DNA from: Stutzerimonas stutzeri
GTDB taxonomy: Bacteria > Pseudomonadota > Gammaproteobacteria > Pseudomonadales > Pseudomonadaceae
Direction: 5' to 3'
DNA: 64,000 bases
Assembly: GCF_018138085.1 (NCBI RefSeq)
Contig: NZ_CP073105.1
Coordinates: forward strand, 2,170,001 to 2,234,000
The translations under genes were made by a program, and so were the position numbers. Positions 1 to 10,515 of this stretch are shown piece by piece. The notes under the pieces were generated by a model, which saw nothing but the letters and a program-made list of their open reading frames with translations, did no database searches and was not told the origin of the DNA. Positions within the stretch are counted from its first letter, which is position 1. Each line of letters begins with the position of its first letter.

Positions 1-1
1 C

Positions 2-736
2 GCAACCGACGTCGTGGTCGCCGCGGCATTGAAGGAACTGGACGAAGAGCAGCGCCAACGCTTCCACCCGTTTCTCTCTGGCTTCAATCCCAACGACAAG
101 AACGCCGACGCACACATTCGACGAATGCTCGACCTAGATCCGGGGCTCTGGCAGGGGCTGGGGGAGGTCTTCACTCGTCATGACGACGTGACGGCCTTGA
201 CCGAGGGCGATACGCCTCGCGCCAATAACGAGGCCTTGATGCGCGTCTATCACTTGGCGGCCGAGTTCGACCTGCCGGTAATGCTTCACTCCAATATCAC
301 CTCCAAGCGTGAGCGTAACCCGCTATACCTGGCCGAACTGGAAGAGCCACTGCGCAATCATCCCCATACCCGCTTCATCTGGGCGCATGCCGGCACGAGC
401 ATGGAGTTGCACCGCCATCAGGAAAAGCTCGATTTTCTGCTGCCGACGGTCACCCGCTTGCTGGAAGACTATCCCAATCTGTTCATCGACCTGTCCTGGA
501 CGATGCTAAGGCCGTACCTGCTGAACGACGCTGGCGTGGCCGATAAAGATTGGCTGGCGCTGGTCGAACGCCACCCCACGCGCTTCATGATCGGTACCGA
601 TGTGGTCGGGCGATTCGACAGCCTGGCCGAGAGTATCCGTGCGTTCGACCCCTTTCTCGATGCCTTGCCGGAGAAGGTTGCTCGTCAGGTCGCACGCGAC
701 AACTTCCTGGCTGTACTGCCTCGCAAACAACGGTGA
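2..736 (+). CDS. Amidohydrolase family protein (5' end cut off by window edge)
   Basis: The reading frame is open from the first bases of the window, so the N-terminus lies outside; about 244 residues are visible. The protein looks like a metal-dependent hydrolase of the amidohydrolase_2 (TIM barrel) type. Visible candidate metal or catalytic positions are the His of MLHSN, the His of WAHAG and the Asp of IGTDV near the C-terminus, in the order expected for this fold. The usual N-terminal HxH motif would be upstream. The substrate cannot be inferred. It is followed by a gap of about 180 bases and then a chemoreceptor gene on the same strand, with no sign of an operon link. Confidence 0.7.
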   Translation, partial: ATDVVVAAALKELDEEQRQRFHPFLSGFNPNDKNADAHIRRMLDLDPGLWQGLGEVFTRHDDVTALTEGDTPRANNEALMRVYHLAAEFDLPVMLHSNITSKRERNPLYLAELEEPLRNHPHTRFIWAHAGTSMELHRHQEKLDFLLPTVTRLLEDYPNLFIDLSWTMLRPYLLNDAGVADKDWLALVERHPTRFMIGTDVVGRFDSLAESIRAFDPFLDALPEKVARQVARDNFLAVLPRKQR

Positions 737-914
737 GAGCCCTGGATAGCGGTTCGCCGTAGTTAATGGCCATTTGCTGGCTGCCGTGTCGTTCGTCGCT
801 GGCCCGCCCCGCAGCGCTATTTTTTGGCGTCAATTCTTCAAGCTTTTCCCGCCGACTCCGCTATTAGGCTGTCAACGCTGATCAATACAGCGCTTCTATG
901 GAGTGCAAGACCCT

Positions 915-2540
915 ATGTCGATTCGACGTTTGAATATTTCGAGCCGCTCTGCGGCTGGCTTCGGCCTGATTGGCCTCATGGTTCTGGCCCTTGGCTTGTT
1001 CGCCCTGAAACAAATGGCGGAGATGCGCAAGGAATCGAATGAAGTTGACCAGAACTGGCTTCCGAGCATTGTGAGCTTGAGCAGCCTTAACGCCGGCATG
1101 CAGCGCACCCGCGCGCTGACGATGCGCATGGTCATGCTGAATAGCGATGAGGCGCGTTCCGCAACGGCCCAGATGCTTGGCAAGCTAATCGATGACGTGA
1201 ACCAGGCCAAGGCCGAATACGAAAAGCTGCTGACCACGGCAGATGAGAAAGCGGCCTATGAGCGATTCAAAACGACTCACGCGCTGTACATGGTCGAGCA
1301 GCGCAAGGTCGTTGAATTGGCCACTCAGGGCGCTCGGGAAAAAGCCATGGACGTCATGAATGGCAGCATCAGCCAGCATGCTGACGGCATGACCAAGGCG
1401 CTGCTCGATCTTCAGCGCATCAACGGCGAGGAGGCAGGGCATGCGGCGGATCGCGCGCGTGCTGCGTACGAAACCGCATTCAGTTGGGTGGTCGTCACCA
1501 TCATCATGGCGGCCTTGGTGACTGTAACGCTGGCTGTCCTGTTTACCAGGAGCATCGTTCGGCCTTTGAATCAGGCGCTCCAGGTGGCCGAGGCAGTAGC
1601 TGCAGGTGATCTCACCCGAGACGTCGCCATCGAAGGGAACGATGAGCCGGCACGTCTGCTCGTTGCACTCAAGGCGATGCAGACCAATCTGCGCAATACC
1701 GTCCAGGGCATTTCCGATTCGTCCAACCAGCTGGCTTCGGCGGCCGAAGAACTCAACACCGTCACCGAGGATTCAACCCGCGGCTTGCATGAGCAGAACC
1801 ACGAAATCGAGCAGGCAGCCACAGCGGTGAATGAAATGACCGCGGCCGTGGATGAAGTCGCCCGCAATGCGGTGGCGACGTCCGAGGCCTCGCGTGAGTC
1901 GGATGTTACGGCGCAGCAAGGCCGTCAGCAGGTGATCAGGACGGTCGAATCGATAGACCTGCTGGCAGGTGACGTGACCACCACTGCCACTCAGGTCGAG
2001 CAGCTGGCCGGTCAGGTGCGGGACATCAGCAAGGTGCTGGACGTGATTCGCTCGATTGCCGAACAGACCAACCTGCTGGCGCTGAACGCGGCCATCGAGG
2101 CGGCACGTGCAGGCGAGGCGGGCCGTGGTTTTGCTGTGGTAGCCGATGAAGTGAGAGCGCTGGCACATCGCACCCAGCAATCCACGCAGGAGATCGAGCA
2201 GATGATCGGCGACGTACATCAGGGCACCGATCGGGCAGTGCAGGCCATGCAAGCCAGCAACCAGCGCGCGCGTAGCACCTTGGACGTCGCCCGTGCGGCC
2301 GGCGAGGCGCTCGATGACATAACCCGGGCGATCAGTCAGATCAGCGAGCGTAACCTTGTGATCGCCAGTGCGTCGGAGGAACAGGCCCAGGTAGCACGTG
2401 AAGTCGACCGTAACCTGATCAACATCCGGGACCTGTCGTTGCAATCCTCGGCCGGTGCCAATCAGACCAGCGCGGCCAGCCAGGAGCTGGCGCGACTAGC
2501 GATCAGCCTGAACGAACTGGTGGCGCGCTTTCGCATCTGA
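915..2540 (+). CDS. Methyl-accepting chemotaxis protein
   Basis: A transmembrane chemoreceptor that signals to CheA/CheW. From the N-terminus: a membrane helix at about residues 11-33, a periplasmic sensor of about 150 residues of the four-helix-bundle type, a second membrane helix at about 186-208, a HAMP linker starting at RSIVRPL, then a long cytoplasmic coiled coil. The signalling tip [19 protein letters not shown] is intact. The C-terminus ends ARFRI with no CheR-docking pentapeptide. I chose the ATG at 915 over an upstream GTG at 903 because GGAG at 900-903 is correctly spaced for the former and overlaps the latter. The ligand is unknown. Confidence 0.93.
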   Translation: MSIRRLNISSRSAAGFGLIGLMVLALGLFALKQMAEMRKESNEVDQNWLPSIVSLSSLNAGMQRTRALTMRMVMLNSDEARSATAQMLGKLIDDVNQAKAEYEKLLTTADEKAAYERFKTTHALYMVEQRKVVELATQGAREKAMDVMNGSISQHADGMTKALLDLQRINGEEAGHAADRARAAYETAFSWVVVTIIMAALVTVTLAVLFTRSIVRPLNQALQVAEAVAAGDLTRDVAIEGNDEPARLLVALKAMQTNLRNTVQGISDSSNQLASAAEELNTVTEDSTRGLHEQNHEIEQAATAVNEMTAAVDEVARNAVATSEASRESDVTAQQGRQQVIRTVESIDLLAGDVTTTATQVEQLAGQVRDISKVLDVIRSIAEQTNLLALNAAIEAARAGEAGRGFAVVADEVRALAHRTQQSTQEIEQMIGDVHQGTDRAVQAMQASNQRARSTLDVARAAGEALDDITRAISQISERNLVIASASEEQAQVAREVDRNLINIRDLSLQSSAGANQTSAASQELARLAISLNELVARFRI

Positions 2541-2583
2541 ACGAGAGCCGCAACGCATGCCCGGTTGTTCCGGGGGATGCCAT

Positions 2584-2610
2584 GGGGCCTGCCGTAACGT
2601 ATGCGGCCCC
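2584..2610 (+). terminator. Possible terminator after the chemoreceptor gene
   Basis: GGGGCC at 2584-2589 pairs with GGCCCC at 2605-2610 across a 15-base loop that can itself pair weakly. It is followed by CGTTTGTT rather than a clean T run. It lies 43 bases after the stop codon. Confidence 0.35.
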
Positions 2611-2738
2611 CGTTTGTTCGGCGCTGGGCATAACGGGCCGATATGCGTACCATCCGGCGTTTTTAGTCGGCCCTCGCCGTGACGCTCATCAGCGCCAGGC
2701 GTTGCGCCCGGTCCAGCCTCTTACGCCGAGACTCCGCA

Positions 2739-3977
2739 ATGTCCAACCTCTCAAACCGCCTTTTCAGAGCCTATAGCCGTGTCAGTTTGGTGACTCAGAT
2801 CGCTATCGGCTTGGTCGCCGGTTGCCTGCTGGCATGGTTGTCCCCGCAAACCGCTAACTCGGTCAGCCTGTTGGGCGATCTGTTCGTCGCGGGCTTGAAA
2901 GCCGTTGCCCCGGTACTGGTCTTCGTGCTGGTCACCGCGTCGCTAGCCAACCACAAGCGCGGGCAGCCGACGCACATCCGTCCGATCCTGGGGCTTTATG
3001 CGCTGGGCACCCTGAGCGCCGCCGTGGTGGCTGTCATCGCCAGTACGCTATTCCCAACGCACCTTACATTGATCAGCCAGGCCAACGACGTCGTGCCACC
3101 GTCCGGGGTAGGCGCCGTTCTGCATACCCTGCTGTTCAACATCGTCGACAACCCGGTGCATGCGGTTATCGAAGGCAACTTCATCGGCATATTGGCTTGG
3201 GCCATAGGCCTCGGAATCGCGTTTCGCCATGCCCGTGAAAGTACCCGCGACCTGATCGCGGATATCTCTGAAGGGGTCACGCTGATCGTCAAAGTGGTCA
3301 TTCGCTTCGCGCCGCTGGGTATCTTCGGTCTGGTTGCCGGCACGCTCGCCACGTCCGGCTTTTCGACGTTGGCCGGCTATCTCCAGTTGCTGCTGGTGCT
3401 GGTGGGCAGCATGGTCTTCATGGCACTTGTAGTGAATCCGCTGATCGTGTTCTGGCAGATTCGCAAAAACCCTTATCCGCTGGTTTTCACCTGCCTGCGG
3501 GAAAGCGGTATCACCGCATTCTTCACTCGCAGCTCGGCGGCGAACATCCCGGTCAACATGCAGCTTTGCGAGCGTCTCGGCCTGCATAAGGACACCTACT
3601 CAGTGTCGATTCCCCTGGGTGCGACCATCAACATGGGCGGGGCGGCGATCACCATCACGGTGCTGACCCTGGCGGCCGTCCATACGTTGGGTATCGACGT
3701 CGACATGCCCACTGCCATCCTGCTCAGCCTGCTCGCCGCCATCTGCGCCTGCGGTGCCTCTGGCGTGGCCGGCGGCTCGCTGTTGTTGATTCCGCTGGCG
3801 TGCAGCCTGTTCGGCATTTCCAATGACTTGGCCATGCAGGTGGTAGCGGTCGGCTTCATCATCGGTGTGGTGCAGGATTCGACAGAGACTGCGCTGAATT
3901 CGTCCACCGACGCGCTGTTCACGGCGGCGTCCTGTATTGCGCATGGCGATGTAGCGGAAGAGGGCGTGGGCGTCTAA
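2739..3977 (+). CDS. sstT: Serine/threonine:Na+ symporter SstT
   Basis: A 412-residue dicarboxylate/amino acid:cation symporter family protein (DAACS) that imports serine and threonine with sodium across the inner membrane. At least eight hydrophobic segments are visible. Family features include the serine-rich re-entrant loop ([12 protein letters not shown]), the [10 protein letters not shown] stretch that carries the ion site, and the C-terminal [13 protein letters not shown] region that binds substrate in relatives. The ATG at 2739 (MSNLSNRLF) matches the normal SstT N-terminus; an in-frame upstream extension to 2679 has no family support. The gene is isolated and faces the fabAB terminator. 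Confidence 0.92.
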   Translation: MSNLSNRLFRAYSRVSLVTQIAIGLVAGCLLAWLSPQTANSVSLLGDLFVAGLKAVAPVLVFVLVTASLANHKRGQPTHIRPILGLYALGTLSAAVVAVIASTLFPTHLTLISQANDVVPPSGVGAVLHTLLFNIVDNPVHAVIEGNFIGILAWAIGLGIAFRHARESTRDLIADISEGVTLIVKVVIRFAPLGIFGLVAGTLATSGFSTLAGYLQLLLVLVGSMVFMALVVNPLIVFWQIRKNPYPLVFTCLRESGITAFFTRSSAANIPVNMQLCERLGLHKDTYSVSIPLGATINMGGAAITITVLTLAAVHTLGIDVDMPTAILLSLLAAICACGASGVAGGSLLLIPLACSLFGISNDLAMQVVAVGFIIGVVQDSTETALNSSTDALFTAASCIAHGDVAEEGVGV

Positions 3978-4077
3978 TCAAACCCGCCCTCCGGGTGTGC
4001 CGCGGGCTAGAGGATGGGGCTCGCTCGGTAGCCTAGGCGGTGATGCGGTCCGCGATGAGGTGGTCGAAGACACAAAA

Positions 4078-4105
4078 AGCAACGGCGCCCTGGGGCGCCG
4101 TTGCT
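4078..4105 (-). terminator. Rho-independent terminator of fabB
   Basis: A 12-base perfect stem, AGCAACGGCGCC at 4078-4089 and its complement at 4094-4105, with a four-base loop. Read leftward it is followed by a T-rich run (the A run at about 4073-4077 on the plus strand), as expected for a terminator of the leftward fabA-fabB operon. It lies 17 bases beyond the fabB stop. Confidence 0.85.
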
Positions 4106-4121
4106 TCATCAGGCTTGTTGA

Positions 4122-5339
4122 TCAGCCTTTCCAGCGCTTGAGAACCAGCGTGGCGTTGGTCCCGCCGAAGCCGAAGCTGTTGCTCATGATGGTGTCGATC
4201 TTGGCATTTTCGCGGGTCTCGCGAACGATCGGCATGTCGGCGACTTCCGGATCCAGCTCTTCGATGTTGGCCGAGCCAGCGATGAAGTTGCCCTGCATCA
4301 TCAGCATGCAGTAGATCGCCTCATGCACGCCCGCGGCACCCAGCGAGTGGCCGGACAGGCTCTTGGTCGAGCTGATGGCCGGGATCTTGTCGCCGAACAT
4401 GTTGCGCACGGCCTTGCTCTCGGCAACGTCACCCACCGGCGTGGAAGTGCCATGGGTGTTGAGGTAGTCGATCTCGCCGTCTACCGTCGCCATCGCCTGT
4501 TGCATGCAGCGCAGTGCACCTTCGCCGCTCGGCGCTACCATGTCGTAGCCGTCCGACGTCGCGCCATAGCCGACGATTTCGGCGTAGATCTTGGCGCCGC
4601 GCTTGAGCGCATGCTCCAGCTCTTCGACAACCACCATGCCGCCACCGCCCGCGATGACGAAACCGTCACGCTTGGCGTCGTAGGCGCGGGAAGCCTTTTC
4701 CGGCGTGTCGTTGTACTGGCTGGACAGGGCGCCCATGGCATCGAACAGGCAGCTCTGGCTCCAATGCTCCTCTTCGCCACCGCCGGCGAAAATCACATCC
4801 TGCTTGCCCATCTGGATCTGCTCCATGGCATGGCCGATGCAATGCGCGCTAGTGGCGCAGGCCGAGGCGATGGAATAGTTGATGCCTTTGATGCGGAACG
4901 GGGTGGCCAGACAGGCCGATACCGTGCTGCTCATGGTGCGTGGTACGCGATATGGGCCAATGCGCTTGACGCCCTTCTCGCGAAGGATGTCGATGGCTTC
5001 CATCTGGTTGATGGTCGACGCGCCACCGGAGCCGGCGATCAGGCCGATACGCGGATTGGATATTTCGTCAGCGCTCAGACCTGAATCTTCCAGCGCCTGT
5101 TGCATGGCCAGATAGGCGTAGGCCGCCGCATCACCCATGAAGCGCAGGACCTTGCGGTCGATCAGCTCTTCGAGGTTCAGGTCGACGGAACCCGAAACCT
5201 GGCTGCGCAGACCCATGTCCGCATAGGCCTGGTTGAAGCGTATGCCAGGACGGGTGGCACGCAGGTTGGCGGAGACGGTGTCTTTGTCATTGCCGAGGCA
5301 GGAAACGATACCCAGGCCGGTGATCACGACGCGACGCAT
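4122..5339 (-). CDS. fabB: 3-oxoacyl-ACP synthase I FabB
   Basis: A 405-residue beta-ketoacyl-ACP synthase I, which extends acyl-ACP by two carbons and is needed for the unsaturated branch of type II fatty acid synthesis. The catalytic Cys is C161 in [10 protein letters not shown], and the two catalytic His residues lie in [11 protein letters not shown] and [11 protein letters not shown]. The start [10 protein letters not shown] at 5339 matches the family; a longer reading from 5354 overlaps the end of fabA and lacks support. GAAGGA is suitably placed before 5339. It forms an operon with fabA 11 bases upstream. Confidence 0.97.
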   Translation of the reverse strand: MRRVVITGLGIVSCLGNDKDTVSANLRATRPGIRFNQAYADMGLRSQVSGSVDLNLEELIDRKVLRFMGDAAAYAYLAMQQALEDSGLSADEISNPRIGLIAGSGGASTINQMEAIDILREKGVKRIGPYRVPRTMSSTVSACLATPFRIKGINYSIASACATSAHCIGHAMEQIQMGKQDVIFAGGGEEEHWSQSCLFDAMGALSSQYNDTPEKASRAYDAKRDGFVIAGGGGMVVVEELEHALKRGAKIYAEIVGYGATSDGYDMVAPSGEGALRCMQQAMATVDGEIDYLNTHGTSTPVGDVAESKAVRNMFGDKIPAISSTKSLSGHSLGAAGVHEAIYCMLMMQGNFIAGSANIEELDPEVADMPIVRETRENAKIDTIMSNSFGFGGTNATLVLKRWKG

Positions 5340-5350
5340 GCGGAAGTCCT

Positions 5351-5866
5351 TCAAAAGCTATCGGTAGAGGTAAACAGGCCGACACGCAAACCTTCGGCAC
5401 TGTAGATCTCGCGCCCATCCACGCTGACGGTGCCATCGGCGATGCCGAGGATCAGCGAGCGATTGATGGTGCGTTTGATATGGATGTTGTAGGTGACCTT
5501 CTTGGCGGTTGGCAGAACCTGGCCAAAGAACTTCACTTCGCCGGAGCCCAGGGCGCGGCCCCGGCCTGGATTGCCTTGCCAGCCGAGATAGAAGCCTACC
5601 AGCTGCCACATTGCATCGAGGCCCAGGCAGCCGGGCATGACCGGGTCACCTTCGAAATGACAGGCAAAAAACCAGAGATCAGGATTGATGTCCAGCTCGG
5701 CGACCAATTCGCCCTTGCCGTACTTGCCGCCTACTTCGCTGATATGAACGATGCGATCGACCATCAGCATGTTGGGCGCGGGCAGTTGCGCATTACCGGG
5801 ACCGAACAGCTCGCCGCGGCTGCAACGGAGCAGATCTTCCCGAGTAAAGGCCTGTTGTTTGGTCAT
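5351..5866 (-). CDS. fabA: 3-hydroxydecanoyl-ACP dehydratase/isomerase FabA
   Basis: A 171-residue hotdog-fold enzyme that dehydrates 3-hydroxydecanoyl-ACP and isomerises the trans-2 product to cis-3, creating the double bond that FabB then elongates. The catalytic pair is visible as H70 ([12 protein letters not shown]) and D84 (CLGLDAMWQ), at the same positions and in the same total length as Pseudomonas and E. coli FabA. It is the first gene of the leftward fabA-fabB operon, so control of unsaturated fatty acid level should act in the 424-base gap upstream. Confidence 0.97.
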   Translation of the reverse strand: MTKQQAFTREDLLRCSRGELFGPGNAQLPAPNMLMVDRIVHISEVGGKYGKGELVAELDINPDLWFFACHFEGDPVMPGCLGLDAMWQLVGFYLGWQGNPGRGRALGSGEVKFFGQVLPTAKKVTYNIHIKRTINRSLILGIADGTVSVDGREIYSAEGLRVGLFTSTDSF

Positions 5867-6290
5867 GCGTATTCCTCAATGGTCCCTTTATGGAGGGCTT
5901 GCTGCTTTTCATCTGACTCGTAAATCGAGAGTCTGATCACAAAGACTAGTCATAGACTGCCACCCTGAGCTGAAAGTCACAGCGCAAGGAGATGGATACC
6001 GCTCGTTTCGACCGACTACGAGAAGACCATGGCAGAAACGGGCCGATACTTTAACACTCCTCACCTGCTACAACGACCATGTGACGTCCTGTCCCTTATA
6101 GACCATCGAGGGATGTCTCGCGAAGACGAGCCTCAAACCGGGCCGGGCAGAGAGATTCTTTCAGCCAGCAAGGGTCGCAGGAAGCTGTAACCTTATGATT
6201 CCATTGGCCAGAGGGTTGGCGCTGGCTGTGCCGGAAGCGCTACGCAATAATGCAGAACACTGCCACCGAGTGGCTTGAAGCGGATACACC
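5867..6290. other. Divergent intergenic region fabA / gpsA (424 bases)
   Basis: No convincing gene is visible. It must hold the promoters of fabA (leftward) and gpsA (rightward). Two dyads stand out on the fabA side: GACTCG (5915-5920) facing CGAGAGTC (5926-5933) with one bulged base, and the perfect GACTAGTC at 5944-5951. They could be operator halves for a fatty-acid regulator, but I cannot match them to a known site with confidence. The gpsA-proximal half is featureless to me. Confidence 0.4.
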
Positions 6291-7313
6291 ATGATTGAAC
6301 AGCAACCCATAGCGGTGCTTGGCGGCGGTAGTTTCGGCACCGCTATCGCGAATCTGCTGGCCGAGAACGGCCACGACGTCCGCCTCTGGATGCGTGACAG
6401 CGAGCAAGCCGAGAACATTCGCACCCATCGCCAGAACCCGCGTTATCTCAAAGGCGTGACGGTGCTTCCCAAAGTCGATCCGGTGACCGATCTGGGGCAG
6501 ACGCTAACGGATTGCGAGCTGGTATTCGTCGCGCTGCCGTCCAGTGCCCTGCGCCAGGCGCTGTCACCATTCGCCGCTCAGCTGGCGGGCAAGATGCTGG
6601 TCAGTACGACCAAGGGCATCGAGGCGCAGAGCTTCATGCTGATGAGCCAGATTCTCGAGCAGATCGCACCACATGCCCGCATCGGCGTGATCTCGGGGCC
6701 GAACCTGGCACGAGAAGTGGCCGAGCATGCGTTGACCGCGACCGTGGTCGCCAGCAATGACGAGACACTGTGCCGCAGCGTACAGCAGGCGCTGCATGGG
6801 CGTACCTTTCGCGTCTACGCCAGTGCCGATCGTTTCGGCGTGGAGCTCGGCGGCGCCTTGAAAAACGTCTACGCGATCATGGCCGGTATGGCCGCGGCAC
6901 TTGGCATGGGCGAAAACACGCGCAGCATGCTGATCACCCGGGCGCTTGCCGAGATGACCCGCTTCGCCGTCAGGTTGGGGGCGAACCCGATGACCTTCCT
7001 GGGGTTGGCCGGGGTCGGCGATCTGATCGTGACCTGCACCTCCTCGAAAAGCCGCAACTTTCAGGTGGGATACGCCCTTGGCGAGGGCTTGAGTCTCGAT
7101 CAGGCCGTGTCTCGCCTGGGAGAGGTAGCCGAAGGTGTCAACACCATCAAGGTACTCAAGGCCAAGGCGGAGGAGTTGCAGGTCTACATGCCGCTGGTCG
7201 CTGGGCTGCATGCCATTCTGTTCGAGGGGCGTACGCTGGAACAGGTGATTGCGCTGCTGATGCGCGGCGAACCGAAGACCGATGTGGATTTCATTTCCAC
7301 CGACGGCTTCTGA
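6291..7313 (+). CDS. gpsA: Glycerol-3-phosphate dehydrogenase [NAD(P)+] GpsA
   Basis: A 340-residue cytoplasmic enzyme that reduces dihydroxyacetone phosphate to sn-glycerol-3-phosphate, the backbone precursor for phospholipids. The N-terminal Rossmann motif [11 protein letters not shown], the STTKGIE segment, and the catalytic-Lys region [12 protein letters not shown] are present. [17 protein letters not shown] is the typical GpsA C-terminal substrate-binding signature. Length is normal. It lies 21 bases before a DUF4389 gene that overlaps sixA, suggesting one transcript of three genes. Confidence 0.96.
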   Translation: MIEQQPIAVLGGGSFGTAIANLLAENGHDVRLWMRDSEQAENIRTHRQNPRYLKGVTVLPKVDPVTDLGQTLTDCELVFVALPSSALRQALSPFAAQLAGKMLVSTTKGIEAQSFMLMSQILEQIAPHARIGVISGPNLAREVAEHALTATVVASNDETLCRSVQQALHGRTFRVYASADRFGVELGGALKNVYAIMAGMAAALGMGENTRSMLITRALAEMTRFAVRLGANPMTFLGLAGVGDLIVTCTSSKSRNFQVGYALGEGLSLDQAVSRLGEVAEGVNTIKVLKAKAEELQVYMPLVAGLHAILFEGRTLEQVIALLMRGEPKTDVDFISTDGF

Positions 7314-7334
7314 CAAACCACAGGGGATACATCG

Positions 7335-7673
7335 ATGAGCACACCACAACACGGTGCCGATCGCGAATCACTGATCTTGCGCGCCATCTGGATGCTGGTT
7401 TTCTTTTTCGTCTGGCAGATAGCCGAGGTGGTACTGCTGATAGTCGTGGTCGCGCAGCTGGTCCTGCATGCCATAAGTGGCAAGGGGAGCGACAGCCTGC
7501 AGGGGCTGGGTGACAGCCTCAGCCAGTACGTCGCGCAGATCGGCCGCTTCGGCACATTCAATACCGATCGCAAGCCCTGGCCGATGTCCGACTGGCCTAC
7601 GCCACGCCCGGCCGATCGCGAGACGCCGCCACCGGTGGCACCCGTCACGCCTGCCCAGGAGTCGCAACCATGA
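7335..7673 (+). CDS. DUF4389 small membrane protein
   Basis: A 112-residue protein of the DUF4389 type. A strongly hydrophobic stretch at about residues 16-45, rich in Phe, Val and Leu, is long enough for one or two membrane helices. A polar segment with SLSQYVAQIGRF follows, and the tail is Pro- and Arg-rich. Function is not known. Its stop overlaps the sixA start by four bases (ATGA), so the two are translationally coupled, and it follows gpsA closely. Confidence 0.75.
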   Translation: MSTPQHGADRESLILRAIWMLVFFFVWQIAEVVLLIVVVAQLVLHAISGKGSDSLQGLGDSLSQYVAQIGRFGTFNTDRKPWPMSDWPTPRPADRETPPPVAPVTPAQESQP

Positions 7674-8128
7674 GGTTATGGCTGTTGCGCCATGGCCAGG
7701 CCGAACCCAAGGCTCGTACCGACGCGCAGCGCAATTTGACGGACGTTGGGCGCCGGGAAGTGGAGGGCGCCGCCGCGCCGCTACAGGACCAATCGCTACA
7801 GGTGATCCTGGTCAGCCCCTATCAACGGGCCCAGCAAACCGCCGAGATCGTTCGCCAGACGCTCGGCTTCACAGGGCCGGTGGAGACCGTTCCCTGGCTG
7901 ACGCCCGACGCCGACCCGGCCGACGCGATGCTTTATCTGGACCGACGTACCGAGCAGCGCCTGTTGCTCGTGACCCATCAGCCCCTCGTCGGTGCGCTGG
8001 GCGGCTGGCTGGTCAGCGGTCATCGTGACGCACCGCTGCCCATGGCGACCGCCAGTCTGGCCGAGCTCGAGGGCGAGCACCTGGCAGCCGGTTTGATGCA
8101 CCTCGTCGGGCTTCGGCATCCCTCATAA
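7670..8128 (+). CDS. sixA: Phosphohistidine phosphatase SixA
   Basis: A 152-residue histidine-phosphatase superfamily protein. The catalytic RHG is at residues 7-9 (LLRHGQAEPK), with the second His in LLVTHQPLVGAL. The short length, without a cap domain, is typical of SixA, which removes phosphate from histidine phosphotransfer proteins such as those of the nitrogen PTS. The start overlaps the upstream DUF4389 gene. An alternative is a generic histidine phosphatase of unknown substrate. Confidence 0.85.
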   Translation: MRLWLLRHGQAEPKARTDAQRNLTDVGRREVEGAAAPLQDQSLQVILVSPYQRAQQTAEIVRQTLGFTGPVETVPWLTPDADPADAMLYLDRRTEQRLLLVTHQPLVGALGGWLVSGHRDAPLPMATASLAELEGEHLAAGLMHLVGLRHPS

Positions 8129-8190
8129 GCCGCACGGCCCACCGCTTTTCGTTTCCATAAGAATAAATACGAACCACTGGAGCACGTCCC

Positions 8191-8646
8191 TTGAGCATTT
8201 GGCACACCCCACCGCAAATCGAGCAGCTCAACGCGCATCGCCAGCACACCATTTTGGAATTGCTCGATATTCGCTTTGAAGCGGTCGGCGACGATTCACT
8301 GACCGCGAGCATGGTGGTCGATTCCCGCACTCATCAGCCGTATGGCTTGCTACATGGCGGCGCTTCGGTGGTGCTTGCCGAGACGGTCGGCTCCACGGCC
8401 AGTTACCAATGCATCGACCCGAGCCGTTTCTACTGCGTGGGGCTGGAAGTGAACGCCAACCACATTCGTGCCTTGCGCGATGGTCGTGTGACGGCGACCT
8501 GTAGGCCGGTTCACCTGGGGCGTTCCAGCCATGTGTGGGACATACGCCTGAGCGGGGAGGACGGCAAGCTCAGCTGCATTTCTCGCTTGACCGTGGCGGT
8601 CATGCCCGTCGGCGAGAACAGTCCGCGGCGTAAAGAGGCGCCGTAG
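8191..8646 (+). CDS. Hotdog-fold thioesterase (EntH/MenI/PaaI type)
   Basis: A 151-residue single hotdog domain. The motif HQPYGLLHGGASVVLAET contains the helix and catalytic Glu region of the YbdB/EntH and DHNA-CoA thioesterase group, which hydrolyses aryl or acyl thioesters of CoA or carrier proteins. GLEVNANHIRALRDG and a C-terminal SRLTVAVMP strand complete the fold. Translation probably begins at a TTG: GGAG at 8179-8182 is eight bases upstream and no in-frame ATG precedes the conserved core. The specific substrate is not evident from the surrounding genes. Confidence 0.85.
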   Translation: MSIWHTPPQIEQLNAHRQHTILELLDIRFEAVGDDSLTASMVVDSRTHQPYGLLHGGASVVLAETVGSTASYQCIDPSRFYCVGLEVNANHIRALRDGRVTATCRPVHLGRSSHVWDIRLSGEDGKLSCISRLTVAVMPVGENSPRRKEAP

Positions 8647-8751
8647 GCGCGTTGTTTGGCAGGACTGCCTTGGGTTCTGCCGCGCAGACCGATTGCCGTA
8701 AAGGGAAGGCGGCCAGACAATGACTGCCTTTTCCTGAATCGTCTAGAGTTC

Positions 8752-9558
8752 ATGACGCAGCGCATTTTTTTCGCCCATGCCAACGGTTTTCCTTCGGCAA
8801 CCTATCGCAAGCTTTTCCAGGCACTGGGGCTGGAATACGAAGTCAGCCATCTCGATCGGCACGGACACGATCCGCGGTTTCCGGTCGACGATAACTGGCA
8901 GAACCTGGTGCAGGAGCTGATCGAGCAGCTGGAGACATTCAACGAGCCGATCTGGGGCGTCGGGCACTCGCTGGGGGGCATGCTTCACTATCACGCTGCC
9001 CTGCAGCGGCCAGCGCTTTACCGAGGTGTCGTCATGCTCGATTCGCCCATGACCACCTGGTTCGATCAGACGCTGATCTGGGCGGCGAAGCGCTTCGGCT
9101 TCATTGACCGCCTTACGCCTGCCGGGCGCACGCTGGGGCGTCGCGAGCAGTTCAGCTGTACGGACGAAGCACGCCGATACTTTGCCAGCAAAGCGTTGTT
9201 TCGCTCGTTCGATCCCGAATGCCTGGAAGCCTATATCGAGCACGGGCTCGAGCCGACGGCGCAGGGCTTGCGCCTGCGTTTCGACCCCGAAACCGAGATT
9301 CGCATCTACCGCAGTGTGCCGCATACAACGCCTGGCTGGCCGCATGCGCTGGAGATGCCGCTGGCCGTGGTGCGAGGTCGCCAGAGCCGGGTGGTATTGC
9401 CGCATCATGCGTATCTACTGCGGCTGGTGACTCACGGTGAGTCGCACACCCTGCCCGGTGGGCATATGTTTCCGCTTGAACAGCCTCACGCCACGGCCCA
9501 GCTGCTCAAACAGCTATTCGGTCGCTGGAGCGAGCTGCATCGAAGAGGTGCCGCATGA
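8752..9558 (+). CDS. Alpha/beta hydrolase
   Basis: A 268-residue alpha/beta hydrolase. The nucleophile is S73 in GVGHSLGGML, and the probable catalytic His lies in PGGHMFPLEQP near the end. The N-terminus RIFFAHANGFPSATY gives the oxyanion-loop HANG motif. The ATG at 8752 places this loop close to the N-terminus as usual; an in-frame extension to 8656 reads through non-conserved sequence. It overlaps the next hydrolase gene by four bases, so the two are coupled. Substrate unknown; an esterase or acyltransferase role is possible. Confidence 0.85.
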   Translation: MTQRIFFAHANGFPSATYRKLFQALGLEYEVSHLDRHGHDPRFPVDDNWQNLVQELIEQLETFNEPIWGVGHSLGGMLHYHAALQRPALYRGVVMLDSPMTTWFDQTLIWAAKRFGFIDRLTPAGRTLGRREQFSCTDEARRYFASKALFRSFDPECLEAYIEHGLEPTAQGLRLRFDPETEIRIYRSVPHTTPGWPHALEMPLAVVRGRQSRVVLPHHAYLLRLVTHGESHTLPGGHMFPLEQPHATAQLLKQLFGRWSELHRRGAA

Positions 9559-10412
9559 GCGTCGCGTTCGAAGAGGTCCGTTTGAGCCTGCCGCACATCG
9601 AAGTCGCGGCGCATCTGTACGGGCCTGAAGATGGTCGTCCGGTCATCGCGCTGCACGGTTGGCTGGACAACGCCGCTACCTTCTCCCGTCTGGCACCGTT
9701 GCTCGAAGGCGTGCGCATCGTCGCGCTGGATCTGCCGGGGCACGGTCATTCGGATCACCGGCCGGCCGGCGCGGCATACAACATCTGGGACTATGCGCAC
9801 GATGTTTTGCAGACCGCCGAGCAGTTCGGCTGGAAGCGTTTCTCCCTGCTCGGTCATTCGATGGGGGCCATCGTCTCGGTACTGCTCGCTGGGGCCATGC
9901 CCGAGCGTGTCGAGCGGCTGGCATTGATCGATGGCGTAATCCCTTATACCGGCGAGGCCGATACCGCGCCGCACAAGCTCGGCGAATTCCTGGAGGCCCT
10001 GCTCACGGTGGATGGCAAACGCAAGCCGGTCTACGCCCGCTTCGAGCAGGCCGTGGAGGCGCGCATGAAGGGTGTCGGCGCTGTCTCCCGCGAGGCGGCG
10101 GAGCGGCTCGCCCAGCGCGGGTTGATGCCGGTGCCGGGTGGCTATACCTGGCGCACCGATGCTCGCCTGATGTTGCCGTCACCGATGCGCTTGAGCCGTG
10201 CGCATGCACTGGCATTCGTGCACCGGGTGGCTTGCCCGGCAAGCCTGATCTTGGCGGAGCAGGGCCTGCTCGCGCAGCAGTCGATGCGCGAGCTGTGCGA
10301 GGCCTTGCCATTCCAACTGCACCGGTTGCCCGGTGGCCACCATCTGCATCTGGATGATCAGGCCGGCGCGGAGGCGGTGGCGGCCGTTTTCAAACCGTAC
10401 TTCGCCACCTGA
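9555..10412 (+). CDS. Alpha/beta hydrolase
   Basis: A 285-residue alpha/beta hydrolase, distinct in sequence from the gene just upstream. The oxyanion motif HGWLDNAATF, the LDLPGHGHSD strand, the nucleophile S102 in LLGHSMGAIV and a terminal catalytic His in LPGGHHLHLDD are all visible. The ATGA overlap with the preceding hydrolase indicates co-translation. Members of this subgroup include esterases and lactonases; nothing here fixes the substrate. Confidence 0.88.
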   Translation: MSVAFEEVRLSLPHIEVAAHLYGPEDGRPVIALHGWLDNAATFSRLAPLLEGVRIVALDLPGHGHSDHRPAGAAYNIWDYAHDVLQTAEQFGWKRFSLLGHSMGAIVSVLLAGAMPERVERLALIDGVIPYTGEADTAPHKLGEFLEALLTVDGKRKPVYARFEQAVEARMKGVGAVSREAAERLAQRGLMPVPGGYTWRTDARLMLPSPMRLSRAHALAFVHRVACPASLILAEQGLLAQQSMRELCEALPFQLHRLPGGHHLHLDDQAGAEAVAAVFKPYFAT

Positions 10413-10515
10413 GGTCAGTAATCGCGCGGTCGCGCAAGAATCTGTCGCAAAGCGCCGCTTGACTTGCTTTTGCCAACTGATGAGGCTGGGCCATCACTTC
10501 AGCAGGAAGACATCG

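Noticed and set aside
815..860. A flagellar sigma factor (FliA) promoter before the first chemoreceptor
   Set aside because: GCCGACT resembles the -10 block, but no TCAA or TAAA element lies at the correct 15-base distance.
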